DNA from: Sphingobacteriales bacterium
GTDB taxonomy: Bacteria; Bacteroidota; Bacteroidia; Chitinophagales; Chitinophagaceae
Length of the DNA stretch: 64,000 nt
NCBI GenBank assembly: GCA_004144175.1
Contig: SEFT01000004.1
Span: forward strand, 62,001 to 126,000
Reading direction: 5' to 3'
Positions 46,601 through 53,763 of the stretch are shown here, piece after piece (positions within the stretch are counted from its first letter, which is position 1; each line of letters opens with the position of its first letter). The notes beneath the pieces were generated by a model. The model was not told the origin of the DNA and did not search any database. It saw nothing but the letters and a program-made list of their open reading frames with translations. Position numbers and translations under genes: made by a program.

Positions 46601-47021
46601 GTACGCCTGTATAGTACACTACCAGCTTATCTCCTACTATATCTACCTTGCCGGCTGTGGCACCTTGCAGTTGCGTATCGTATTTACGGCCTATGTTGGT
46701 TTGCAGGTATTCGTCATAAGAGTTATACACCATGATGTTGACGCGGTTGGGAAATTCCCCGCCCAACTTGCGCTCTAGCATCTTCACATCGTTCTCCACT
46801 TGTTCCGATACATATCGTGCAAGATTACGGCCGGCTGCATCGTAGTGATATATTTTGAAGTGTTTGGTTTCAAATACCCTCCAGTCAAACTTACGGTACT
46901 GTATACGGTTCTGGCCAAACACCTCGAGGTTGGTTTGGGCATACACCTGTTGCCCGGCAGCTATAGAAAGAGCTGCCGACAGCGCAAGCATTACTATATT
47001 ACGCTTGTTATTGATTATCAT
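43647..47021 (-). CDS. Large envelope protein: degenerate MA-type peptidase, TolB-like propeller and surface-antigen barrel
   Basis: The 1124-residue protein starts with a signal peptide (to V-Y-A-Q). Residues 35-215 resemble the MA-clan gluzincin domain that often precedes these proteins (F-E-T-K-H-F-K-I-Y near 55, N-L-P-T-W-T-V-D-G-F-I-A-Y near 185). The zinc motif HExxH is replaced by M-E-R-I-M near 168, so it is probably not catalytic. Residues 300-560 contain TolB/WD-type repeats (A-W-S-N-N-G-Y-K-L-A, P-W-Y-V-S-G-G-S-R-K-G-I-L-F). Residues 750-1124 are an outer-membrane barrel of the surface-antigen type ending in I-G-T-D-F. It is a combined periplasmic and outer-membrane protein; role unknown. 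Confidence 0.8.
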   Translation of the reverse strand: MIINNKRNIVMLALSAALSIAAGQQVYAQTNLEVFGQNRIQYRKFDWRVFETKHFKIYHYDAAGRNLARYVSEQVENDVKMLERKLGGEFPNRVNIMVYNSYDEYLQTNIGRKYDTQLQGATAGKVDIVGDKLVVYYTGVHTDLRRQTRMGMARVLMERIMFGESFREMVKNAVLMNLPTWTVDGFIAYLVDGWDTKANTDWNNMLQLKPNVGFYEHAEANPELAGKAFWKFISDKYGDNTVKTLLYNMQLKGNLNQGIKMTMGYNVKEAYKNVLDFYRDVYARDARGQQLPADSTALLAIDAPKDNKTTIRNVRVSPAGRDVAYVEWKDGEYRVYMQRTSQQQERSLLLEGGRLDYNEQADPDYPLMAWSNNGYKLAIVYRKGKQTRLRIYNSLKAQIQNYIIPQNRFDRLTGVTFLEEDTKLLFSAIKKSQTDLYEFTIKGSKMTNITNDAWDDVQPWYVSGGSRKGILFLSNRPEPNLNVPLDVNELPTGPMNVFFYNTTTKRKELVQMSHVTTGNVSQPIQYGPDNYAYLYDVNGIRNKFVVVMGRDSRNMDSAYAVPITNYPQNIVSHQYNAVSNQSADVIQLGDQFKVHYSDLQIPGQNVQPATLKPTILLQSEMKKKNYLQENTFKPNAPMGAPASGSTTVSGSGSSTLKSGNVFQTEFSDTVRATTRIATGTTTGLEPIMLMEENGDTVKVDSSFLKMRAQPYRHAFRPDFFSVRVDNSVLFNRYQSVAQNGGAYTNPSLGGMLTVSLDDKMENHRFTGGLRLPINFSGTTYFLQYENFRNRIDWGVLFLRSENYNNYLVDYKDAQTGRTVFTNEQLGKTIMTMVQGSASYPLDRIRSVRFNFALREDKLNFKAQDTFSLSYEPGDRKQYWALSRLEYVFDNSLNPATNIYNGFRYKFFTEYLYRMNNPNGGFYNFGTDFRYYKKIYKNFIFATRLAAAHSGGNQKIVYMMGGVDNWINSKYSEYVPLRPTENYAFQTVANNMRGYEQNSRNGNTYAVTNLEFRLPIVSTFSKRPIQSSLIRDLQFVAFADGGSAWSGFWPNAATLRNDKYLPLGNDPNATGLVTLRIEDETGGFCFGYGGGLRTSLFGYFLRVDAAWNIEGRPKPLWHLSIGTDF

Positions 47022-47122
47022 TTAGTAACTTCTGTTAAAGTAGTTTTTTGCCCTTCGATCCCCTATTTTAAAACCTCGTTCGTTAGTTTGCATCCTAAAT
47101 TACTGAAAAAATCTCTTAGTTA

Positions 47123-47761
47123 ATGCTAACCGTACAATCTTTTACATTCAATCCATTTCAGGAGAATACCTACGTCATTTCCAATAACCAAAAGCAATGC
47201 TGGATTGTCGATCCGGGCATGTTCGATGACCGGGAAAAGGCTCAGCTTTTTGAGTATATCGCCAGTAAGCAACTCGTACCGCAAGCTATTATTAATACAC
47301 ATACACACATCGACCATATATTTGGCGTGCAGGCCGTTGTTGATAAATACAACATACCATTTGGCATCCACGAAAAAGACCTGCCGTTGCTGAACGTTGC
47401 GCCTACGTCAGCGGCCATGTTTGGCTGTGACTTCCGTTTGGTACCTCAGCCCACCTTCTACATCAGCGAAACAACGCCGCTGATGCTGGGCGAAGACGAG
47501 GTTGATATCAGGTTTGTGCCGGGCCACTCACAGGGTAGCATCGCCTTTTACTATGCGCCGGGCAACTGGGCCATTGTGGGCGATGTGTTGTTCCAGGGTA
47601 GCATTGGCCGTACCGACTTACCCGGAGGACATTTTGATACACTGATCAACAGTATTCGCACCCAACTCTTCCCGCTTCCCGACGAAACGGTTGTATACTC
47701 CGGCCATGGCCCGGCTACCACCATCGGCCAAGAAAAGAAGTACAATCCTTTCCTCCAGTAG
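47123..47761 (+). CDS. Metallo-beta-lactamase-fold hydrolase (glyoxalase II-like)
   Basis: The 212-residue enzyme has the metal motif T-H-T-H-I-D-H near residue 57, the further ligands H-S-Q-G near 135 and G-D-V-L-F near 152, and the closing G-H-G-P near 195. This build is that of the short YcbL-type hydroxyacylglutathione hydrolases, which cleave thioester or related substrates. The native substrate is unknown and no glyoxalase I gene is near. It is divergent from the TolB-like gene. Confidence 0.9.
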   Translation: MLTVQSFTFNPFQENTYVISNNQKQCWIVDPGMFDDREKAQLFEYIASKQLVPQAIINTHTHIDHIFGVQAVVDKYNIPFGIHEKDLPLLNVAPTSAAMFGCDFRLVPQPTFYISETTPLMLGEDEVDIRFVPGHSQGSIAFYYAPGNWAIVGDVLFQGSIGRTDLPGGHFDTLINSIRTQLFPLPDETVVYSGHGPATTIGQEKKYNPFLQ

Positions 47762-47882
47762 CGACAGCCATCGCTATGCTAATGTCGTGAAAAGTGTCGG
47801 GCGGAATGGCCTTATGCCGCCAATTGTGGCGTATACAGCGTATGTAAGGGTATATGCTTTCGCCGGCTATTTCAGCCTGTTC

Positions 47883-47890
47883 TAACTTTG
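47883..47890 (+). promoter_or_regulatory. Promoter -7 box (TAACTTTG) of PID-CTERM-like gene
   Basis: A TAnnTTTG box lies 37 bp before the start codon. No clear TTG is placed at -33. Confidence 0.45.
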
Positions 47891-47927
47891 CTGGCAGAAC
47901 CTAAAGGTTTCAAAAAACACCTGGCAT

Positions 47928-48311
47928 ATGCAAAAGAACATATTGGTAGCGTTGGCAATAGCAGTTGTATGCAGCAGTCCTTTTAATTCGTTTGCCGAAG
48001 GTACGGGCAGCAATAGTGGTGGTGGCTTTACGGGTAGTGGCACATGGAGCAGCGGCTGGAGTAGCAGCACCAGTACTAGTAGCGGTACTAGCAGTACTAG
48101 TACAAGCGCAACTTCTACCACCAGTACCAGCAGCACAAGTACCGGCGACAATGGCAACCACCAAGGTGGCGGCAACAATGGAAACGGCATAGGTAATGGC
48201 GGAGGTACTACCGGAGGCACCGGGGGTGGTGTGCCACTTGATGGTGGACTTAGCCTGCTACTGGCAGCCGGCGCAGCCTACGGCATAAAAAAGGCTGTGG
48301 TCCGTCTATAG
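47928..48311 (+). CDS. Ser/Thr/Gly-rich secreted protein with PID-CTERM-like sorting tail
   Basis: The 127-residue protein has a signal peptide (to S-F-A-E near residue 24), then about 75 residues of Ser, Thr, Gly and Asn. This region is encoded by imperfect AGT/ACT/ACC repeats. The tail has P-L-D-G-G-L-S-L-L-L-A-A-G-A-A-Y-G-I-K-K-A, made of a PxDGG box, a single hydrophobic helix and a basic end. That tripartite form is the PID-CTERM class of C-terminal sorting signals found in Bacteroidota and likely recognised by an exosortase-like enzyme. The Ser/Thr-rich region may be glycosylated. No exosortase lies in the window. Confidence 0.7.
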   Translation: MQKNILVALAIAVVCSSPFNSFAEGTGSNSGGGFTGSGTWSSGWSSSTSTSSGTSSTSTSATSTTSTSSTSTGDNGNHQGGGNNGNGIGNGGGTTGGTGGGVPLDGGLSLLLAAGAAYGIKKAVVRL

Positions 48312-48374
48312 ATTAAAACAAAAAGTTTTATTGTTTTACCCAACATATTGGGGCATTCTGATTCAGGGATGCCC

Positions 48375-48408
48375 TTTGTTTTTAACGCTATTTTGCATTT
48401 TACTTTTG
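48375..48408 (+). promoter_or_regulatory. Promoter of the two-PDZ gene
   Basis: TTTG at 48375-48378 and TACTTTTG at 48401-48408 are separated by 22 bp. The start codon follows 43 bp later. Confidence 0.5.
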
Positions 48409-48451
48409 CAGCGTTTAAATAAATTCGCACTATATAAAACAAGAAAATATT

Positions 48452-49414
48452 ATGAGAGCGATTGCATGTTCCGTACTGGCGCTTGCTCTGCTAACAGGCG
48501 CCGAATCTGTATCAGCACAACAGAAGAATAGTGCTAACAAAAAAGCCACAGGTAGAATCACTAAATCGGAGACCATTGTCATCAGGGACCAGTCGTCTGA
48601 TGACAAAACGACTGTAGAGATACGGGATGGCCAGGTGTATATAAACGGTGATATGGTAACGCAGCTGAGTGGTAATATATCTACGATCAACAAAAAAATC
48701 ATAATAGACCATAGCGGCCATGGTGTAATGCAGCACGATGCAGCAGGCGGTGACACCGGCAGGGTACGAAAAGCGTTACTAGGTGTACTGGCTAAGCGGG
48801 ATAGCCGCGATGGTGCCACGGTAGAACGTGTAGCCCCCGGCAGTGCTGCGGAGAAGATAGGCCTGAAGGAAGGGGATATTATCAAAGCTGTTGACGGTAA
48901 ACCGATAAAGTCTGCCGAAGAATTGATAGATGCCATTGCCGAGCGTAATGCAGGTGAGAAGATCACCATAGGCTATGAACGTAATGGACAGGAAAAAGCA
49001 AGCATTGCTACCCTGCAGGCACCAGAAGGCAATATATGCCTGCCGGCTGACCCACGAGCCTCCACTGACGTGCAACGTTTCCGCTTTCCGGATAATGGCG
49101 TGTTCAATTTTGATATGGAGGAATTCTTTTCCGCCCCGCCACGACTTGGTATTACAGGTGAAGACATGAGTGACGAATCGGGCGTGAAGGTGATTGATGT
49201 AAAGGATGGCTCGGTAGCCGATGCAGCCGGTTTGCAAAGAGGCGATATCATTTACAAACTTGGCGGCAGAGACGTTACTAATGTATCGAGCTTGCAAAAT
49301 GCAGTACGCTCATCAAGGACGGGCTCTCCCGTTAAGCTAAAGTACGAGCGCAATGGAAAAGAGCTGGAGACTTCCGTCACCTTCACCAAATCAACGCGCA
49401 AAAAAGAACTTTGA
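48452..49414 (+). CDS. Secreted protein with two PDZ domains, no protease domain
   Basis: The 320-residue protein has a signal peptide (to V-S-A-Q near residue 22), a strand-rich N-terminal region (30-110) and two PDZ domains. The first is near 110-190, with L-G-V-L-A-K-R and G-S-A-A-E-K-I-G-L-K-E-G-D-I-I-K-A-V-D-G. The second is near 228-310, with L-G-I-T-G-E-D-M and G-S-V-A-D-A-A-G-L-Q-R-G-D-I-I-Y-K-L-G-G. The second half looks like the C-terminus of HtrA/DegP, but no serine protease domain is present. It may bind unfolded envelope proteins or act as an adaptor. The terminator after it is shared with comB. Confidence 0.85.
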   Translation: MRAIACSVLALALLTGAESVSAQQKNSANKKATGRITKSETIVIRDQSSDDKTTVEIRDGQVYINGDMVTQLSGNISTINKKIIIDHSGHGVMQHDAAGGDTGRVRKALLGVLAKRDSRDGATVERVAPGSAAEKIGLKEGDIIKAVDGKPIKSAEELIDAIAERNAGEKITIGYERNGQEKASIATLQAPEGNICLPADPRASTDVQRFRFPDNGVFNFDMEEFFSAPPRLGITGEDMSDESGVKVIDVKDGSVADAAGLQRGDIIYKLGGRDVTNVSSLQNAVRSSRTGSPVKLKYERNGKELETSVTFTKSTRKKEL

Positions 49415-49428
49415 TCCAAACTGCTAAT

Positions 49429-49471
49429 CAATAGACAAACAGCCCGCAATTTGCGGGCTGTTTGTCTATTG
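49429..49471. terminator. Bidirectional terminator overlapping the comB stop codon
   Basis: A perfect inverted repeat of about 21 bp per arm (CAATAGACAAACAGCCCGCAA and complement) lies between the convergent PDZ and comB genes. It covers the comB stop codon. Confidence 0.9.
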
Positions 49472-50200
49472 ATGTATCACCAGTTCTTTCCCCCTCAGTA
49501 TAGGCACCACAGGGTGAAGATCGGGTGTCGCACAATACTCCATATCGCTCTCCAGACCATAAGCGGCCAGGCGCTTGTAGTGCGAGCTCTCCCGAAGAAA
49601 ACTGATAAAGTCTGGGGCACCCCTCGACGACTCGTATAAATACTTTGATGCCCTTGTACTGTCGCAATTGGTGATGAAATGATCTTGTATACTACTGGCG
49701 ACAGCACCTGCAAAAAGGCTGTCCTCCAGGTTATATCTATCCTTCCACGCGGCACAACCCAGTATTACGCTTTTGTTTTGCGCCACCAGGAAATCGCAAA
49801 CGGCTGTCAGGTTCAAAAAGGAACCCGTTATAATATCTGCTGCCCCTTGCACCATATGCAGGAGGCGGGTACCGTTTGTAGTAGTCAGTATCAGCTTCTT
49901 ACCGGCGATAAATGAAGCGGGATACTCAGATGGCGAGTTACCATACTCCAGCCCTTCCGCCACTTTACCATCGCGCTCTCCCGCCGTCACACTATTGGCT
50001 GTTTGTTTGCCTATCTCTATACACTCCTGTACCGATGATACAGGTACTACCGCTGATGCACCATTATGTAAGGCAGCCGCAATGGTAGATGTAGCCCGGA
50101 ATACATCGATAATCACAACAATTTTATCGTTAGTATCGTACAGATGCAGCAATGCTGGTGACAAGCAAACCTCAATAGATGGTAAATCCTTCCCGCTCAT
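49466..50200 (-). CDS. comB: Probable 2-phosphosulfolactate phosphatase
   Basis: The 244-residue protein matches the ComB family: D-V-F-R-A-T-S-T-I-A-A-A near residue 32, A-G-E-R-D-G near 72, N-S-P-S-E-Y near 87, and T-T-T-N-G-T-R near 105. The enzyme removes phosphate from 2-phosphosulfolactate, a step towards coenzyme M in archaea and sulfolactate in bacteria. The other pathway genes are not in this window, so the cellular role in this organism is open. It converges with the PDZ gene. Confidence 0.9.
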   Translation of the reverse strand: MSGKDLPSIEVCLSPALLHLYDTNDKIVVIIDVFRATSTIAAALHNGASAVVPVSSVQECIEIGKQTANSVTAGERDGKVAEGLEYGNSPSEYPASFIAGKKLILTTTNGTRLLHMVQGAADIITGSFLNLTAVCDFLVAQNKSVILGCAAWKDRYNLEDSLFAGAVASSIQDHFITNCDSTRASKYLYESSRGAPDFISFLRESSHYKRLAAYGLESDMEYCATPDLHPVVPILRGKELVIHQ

Positions 50201-50270
50201 AATATTAAAATGCGCTGCAAAATAAAAACATCGGCAGCGTGATAAAAAGTTTTAGCCGTTAAAAAACAAA

Positions 50271-50295
50271 AACGCCGCACATAAAGTGCGGCGTT
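50271..50295 (-). terminator. Intrinsic terminator of gldKLMN
   Basis: A 10-bp stem (AACGCCGCAC/GTGCGGCGTT) around ATAAA precedes T-runs on the minus strand, 25 bp after the gldN stop. Confidence 0.9.
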
Positions 50296-50319
50296 CGTGA
50301 ATATCCTATGCGGTATTGA

Positions 50320-51237
50320 TTAATATACCCACATATCGTGCTCTTTGTTGAAGAGCATTTCTTTTACTTTTTCACCTTCGTACAAAGCTTCCAGGTTGGT
50401 CATACCTCTTTGGCTGAACGATGCATCGAAAGGATTGCTTGTTTTGATGATCTTGCTGGAAAAGTAACGACCCTCGAAATAGTCATCCCATGTCATACGG
50501 GCAACATCATTCTCCGGATTAAATACTTCGTACTGGGCAAGCATCTCGCGGATGTGTGGATAATACAACCAGAACACCGCTTGAGAAGCTCTGAATGAAC
50601 CGTCTTCGTTATAGATATCCTTGATAGGAGCGATACCGATGATGCGGGTTGTCATTCTTCCAAGGTTACGATCGAAAATCCAATCTTCTTTGATACGATA
50701 TTTAGTAACAACGTTCGGGTCGAACTCGCGGCGTGTTACCTTCATTATTTTTTCGCCTGTCATGATATCATCAATCATGATGGTATCAAGCGTACCCATG
50801 AGCATTTCCAATATCTGCTCTTTGCTTAGTGCAGACGTGAAACGGTCATCCATATTAGAATAAGCCTTGATCTTACCTTTCTTCACAGCATCCAGGATGA
50901 TCTCGATGAAATAACCACCACCTGTTTGCTCATCGCCAGGATAACGGAAAGCCATATTCTGCTTCTCACGTGTATCGATCTCGCGCCATACGCGTTTCTT
51001 CCACATGATGTCGTTCTCACGAACAGCCTGCCATTGCGATGTGTTTACAATGTGCGGAATACGATCATACGTACCGTCTGTTACCAGTGAAGGCTGCCAA
51101 TCATCATTTACTGCCTCTGCAGGTGTAAACTGTGTTTGGGTTTGGTCTACGATCTGGTTGGTCTGGGCGAAGGCAACACTGCTAGCGAAAGCAAGAGCTA
51201 CAGAAGCTACAATTCTATATGTTTTTCGGATATTCAT
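50320..51237 (-). CDS. gldN: Gliding motility/T9SS protein GldN
   Basis: GldN is a periplasmic ring protein that, with GldK, forms the base of the type IX secretion machine. The 305-residue product has a signal peptide (to V-A-F-A-Q), then conserved W-K-K-R-V-W-R-E-I-D near residue 80, Y-R-I-K-E-D-W-I-F-D-R near 180, and V-F-W-L-Y-Y-P near 225. It is the last gene of gldK-L-M-N, 49 bp after gldM. Confidence 0.95.
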   Translation of the reverse strand: MNIRKTYRIVASVALAFASSVAFAQTNQIVDQTQTQFTPAEAVNDDWQPSLVTDGTYDRIPHIVNTSQWQAVRENDIMWKKRVWREIDTREKQNMAFRYPGDEQTGGGYFIEIILDAVKKGKIKAYSNMDDRFTSALSKEQILEMLMGTLDTIMIDDIMTGEKIMKVTRREFDPNVVTKYRIKEDWIFDRNLGRMTTRIIGIAPIKDIYNEDGSFRASQAVFWLYYPHIREMLAQYEVFNPENDVARMTWDDYFEGRYFSSKIIKTSNPFDASFSQRGMTNLEALYEGEKVKEMLFNKEHDMWVY

Positions 51238-51286
51238 GATCCTAAGACGATTTGCTTAAAGATAATAAAATTTTAAACTTGTAATA

Positions 51287-52831
51287 CTAGTTTAGCAAAA
51301 AGCTAACGTTATTCAATACGCGTGGACGCTTGTCAGGACCAACACCTTTAATCTCTTCAAAAAACACCCTATCACCTGGCTTAGCCCTTTGGATGGCGTC
51401 AGATATGTCTTTCTTTGCGCTGAACAACGGTGAGTTGGATGGATACGGTCCGATCAGTTCACCGCGCTTTGGCAGCATGCTGAATTGGAAGCTTGTAACC
51501 ATAAACCTCGCATCGAAATCGAAGGCATCAAGTGCCGCAACGATACCCTGTTGTGCTTTGAAGATGTTTGTTGGCATAGTTCCCTGGCTCTTTCCACCGA
51601 TACGTGCAACCGGGTCAGGAATGTATTTAACGCGAATCTCCATAGCGCCTACTTGCTTCGAACCTGTTGCTTCTTTAGCATTAATGGCTGCTGTTACTTT
51701 ACCGGGTTTATCAACCATTACGTTAAACTGACCTTTATTAGTACCAGGCGTAAGTGTTGCTCCGGGGATGCTCATAGAGATATCTTCCAGAGAGTAACCT
51801 GCTGCCGATACAGTGATCGGGTTAGGTACGCCAATGTAGAACACGTTCATTTTATCAAGCTGGATAGAGGCGCCCGTTGAACCAACCATGTATTGGAACT
51901 CGTAAGGTTCAGTGATCTTACGACCACCCATATCGATTGATACAGTACCACGTACAGTTTGCAGACCAACACCTGCTGCTGCAGTTTCCCAGTTAGCCAC
52001 ACCTTGTTCTACTTTAGAAACACGGCCTGAGCTAGAAGTTACTACCGGCGTTACCGCTTTGTTATACGCAGCCAGCATGATCTGTGCTTCTACTTTTTGT
52101 CCTGCAAGTGCATAGCTTGTTTTAGGTACAGCGATCGCTTTCAGAGCGTCGAACTTGATCTGCTCCTGGTCTGCTTCGCTGAAAAGCTGGGCTACCACCT
52201 GCGCTTCACTGTTCCTAACGTCATTCTGAAATTTAGATAGCAGGGTTACAACTGCCATAGTAGGCATGTTGTAGAAATAACCAACTTTCCAATCAGCACC
52301 CGGGTTGTTGTCAGATTTTGCAGGTTCAACAATCCTTACCGGCAGTTGCTTTGATATATTCTCTTTTGAATTAGCAGATACCGAGTTAAGCAACAGGTTG
52401 CGGTAGTCATTCAGTTTATTCTTGATCTCGTCGCCACCTTTTTGTTCTACAAGCAGCAAAGTACTTGCATCGATATCATCTTCTTTCTTTATCTCACCTG
52501 TTTCCAGACGACCACCCGATTGAGTGATGATCTTTTCTTTCCATTGCTCCAGATAAGCAACCAGTTTCTCAGCCTCGCCTTTTATGGCTTTAGCTTTATC
52601 ATTATACGGTTTTACACGATCTCTTTGACCTTCCTGCTGTTCATTTGCATCAAAGTCCTCATACAGCTTGTTGTTCTTGTCCTGGATAGAACTGTTAGAA
52701 GCGCTGATACTCTGGTTGATGGTTTTGAAGGCGTGAAGGATCTCGGATGATACGTTTAAGGCAAGCATGGCAGTCAAAACCAGATACATCAGGTTGATCA
52801 TTAGCTGCCGCGGCTCTTTAGGTATCGACAT
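51287..52831 (-). CDS. gldM: Gliding motility/T9SS motor protein GldM
   Basis: GldM with GldL forms the proton-driven motor of type IX secretion and gliding. The 514-residue product has an N-terminal single membrane helix (residues 11-33, L-M-I-N-L-M-Y-L-V-L-T-A-M-L-A-L) in the canonical P-K-E-P-R-Q-L-M context. A helical domain and several periplasmic beta domains follow. The C-terminus (F-F-E-E-I-K-G-V-G-P-D-K-R-P-R) matches the family. It lies 59 bp after gldL. Confidence 0.96.
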   Translation of the reverse strand: MSIPKEPRQLMINLMYLVLTAMLALNVSSEILHAFKTINQSISASNSSIQDKNNKLYEDFDANEQQEGQRDRVKPYNDKAKAIKGEAEKLVAYLEQWKEKIITQSGGRLETGEIKKEDDIDASTLLLVEQKGGDEIKNKLNDYRNLLLNSVSANSKENISKQLPVRIVEPAKSDNNPGADWKVGYFYNMPTMAVVTLLSKFQNDVRNSEAQVVAQLFSEADQEQIKFDALKAIAVPKTSYALAGQKVEAQIMLAAYNKAVTPVVTSSSGRVSKVEQGVANWETAAAGVGLQTVRGTVSIDMGGRKITEPYEFQYMVGSTGASIQLDKMNVFYIGVPNPITVSAAGYSLEDISMSIPGATLTPGTNKGQFNVMVDKPGKVTAAINAKEATGSKQVGAMEIRVKYIPDPVARIGGKSQGTMPTNIFKAQQGIVAALDAFDFDARFMVTSFQFSMLPKRGELIGPYPSNSPLFSAKKDISDAIQRAKPGDRVFFEEIKGVGPDKRPRVLNNVSFLLN

Positions 52832-52890
52832 CCTTATTTAATTTTCTGTTGTTTATACAATTAGTTTGATTCTTGAATAATACACGGCCA

Positions 52891-53709
52891 TTAGCGTCCC
52901 TGCATTGCAGAAAGCATGTTACCATATATTTGGTTCAGCGTAGTAAGGTTCTTCGACAACAGTGCAATTTGTTCTTTAGTAGAAACTGCATCCTGTGCAC
53001 TTGAAGCCATCGCATCAGAAGCGCTTACCAGATTGCTATAGAACTTGTTCATAGCTTTCAGGTGGCTGTTTGCATCCTGAAGCTCAACTTCATAGATCTG
53101 GTTTAGTGTACCTAGGTTTCTCGAAAGAACCGTTACTTGCTCGTGGAACTTAGCTGTATCTTCAGCAGCATTGTTGAAAGAAGCCATCGTATTGCTTGCG
53201 CCTACAAATGTGTTCTTCATTTCGCCCAGTGCGTTTGCAGCTTCGCGTGCACTCTGAGAGTACTCGGTAGTGGCTGAAGTAACGTCAGAAATATCTTTTA
53301 TTTGATCTACAACCACTCCAAAGCGTTGGAAGTTCTCACCCAGCTTGCGGATATTGGCCGGATTGATCTGAGCATCTTCCATCATTTTGTCCAGTGATGC
53401 ACTTGGAGAACCTTTAGGCGCATGGTCGATTTTACCACCACCTTTGCGGTAAGCCTCTACGTGAGGATTCTCTGTGATACCAGGATAGAAACGCTCCCAA
53501 TAGTAGTCTTTGTGCGGAGGAAGCAGACCCAGAAGGGCAAAGATGAATGCCTCGGTAAGCATACCTGCTGTAAGCATTACACCTGCACCTGGCCAGTGTT
53601 GCAGCTTGAACAGCGCGCCCATAAGTACTACTGCCGCACCAAGGCCGATGATCAGGTTCTTGATATATTTACCGGCATTGGTTTCGAAAAACAGTGCTAT
53701 AGAATTCAT
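52891..53709 (-). CDS. gldL: Gliding motility/T9SS motor protein GldL
   Basis: The 272-residue inner-membrane protein has two membrane helices in its first 65 residues (I-I-G-L-G-A-A-V-V-L-M-G-A and M-L-T-E-A-F-I-F-A-L-L-G-L). The Glu in the second helix is the one thought to carry protons. A cytoplasmic domain with long helices and two similar repeats of L-S-K/R-N-L-T/G-T-L-N-Q-I-Y follows. It pairs with GldM and lies 54 bp after gldK. Confidence 0.95.
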   Translation of the reverse strand: MNSIALFFETNAGKYIKNLIIGLGAAVVLMGALFKLQHWPGAGVMLTAGMLTEAFIFALLGLLPPHKDYYWERFYPGITENPHVEAYRKGGGKIDHAPKGSPSASLDKMMEDAQINPANIRKLGENFQRFGVVVDQIKDISDVTSATTEYSQSAREAANALGEMKNTFVGASNTMASFNNAAEDTAKFHEQVTVLSRNLGTLNQIYEVELQDANSHLKAMNKFYSNLVSASDAMASSAQDAVSTKEQIALLSKNLTTLNQIYGNMLSAMQGR

Positions 53710-53763
53710 TTGCTTTATTTTTTCTTAACTGTAAATAATTTACTTGATTGGATTTGTTTGTGA

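Noticed and set aside
48050-48140. CRISPR-like or microsatellite array
   Set aside because: The AGT/ACT/ACC repeats are in frame inside the Ser/Thr-rich protein and have no fixed repeat-spacer form.
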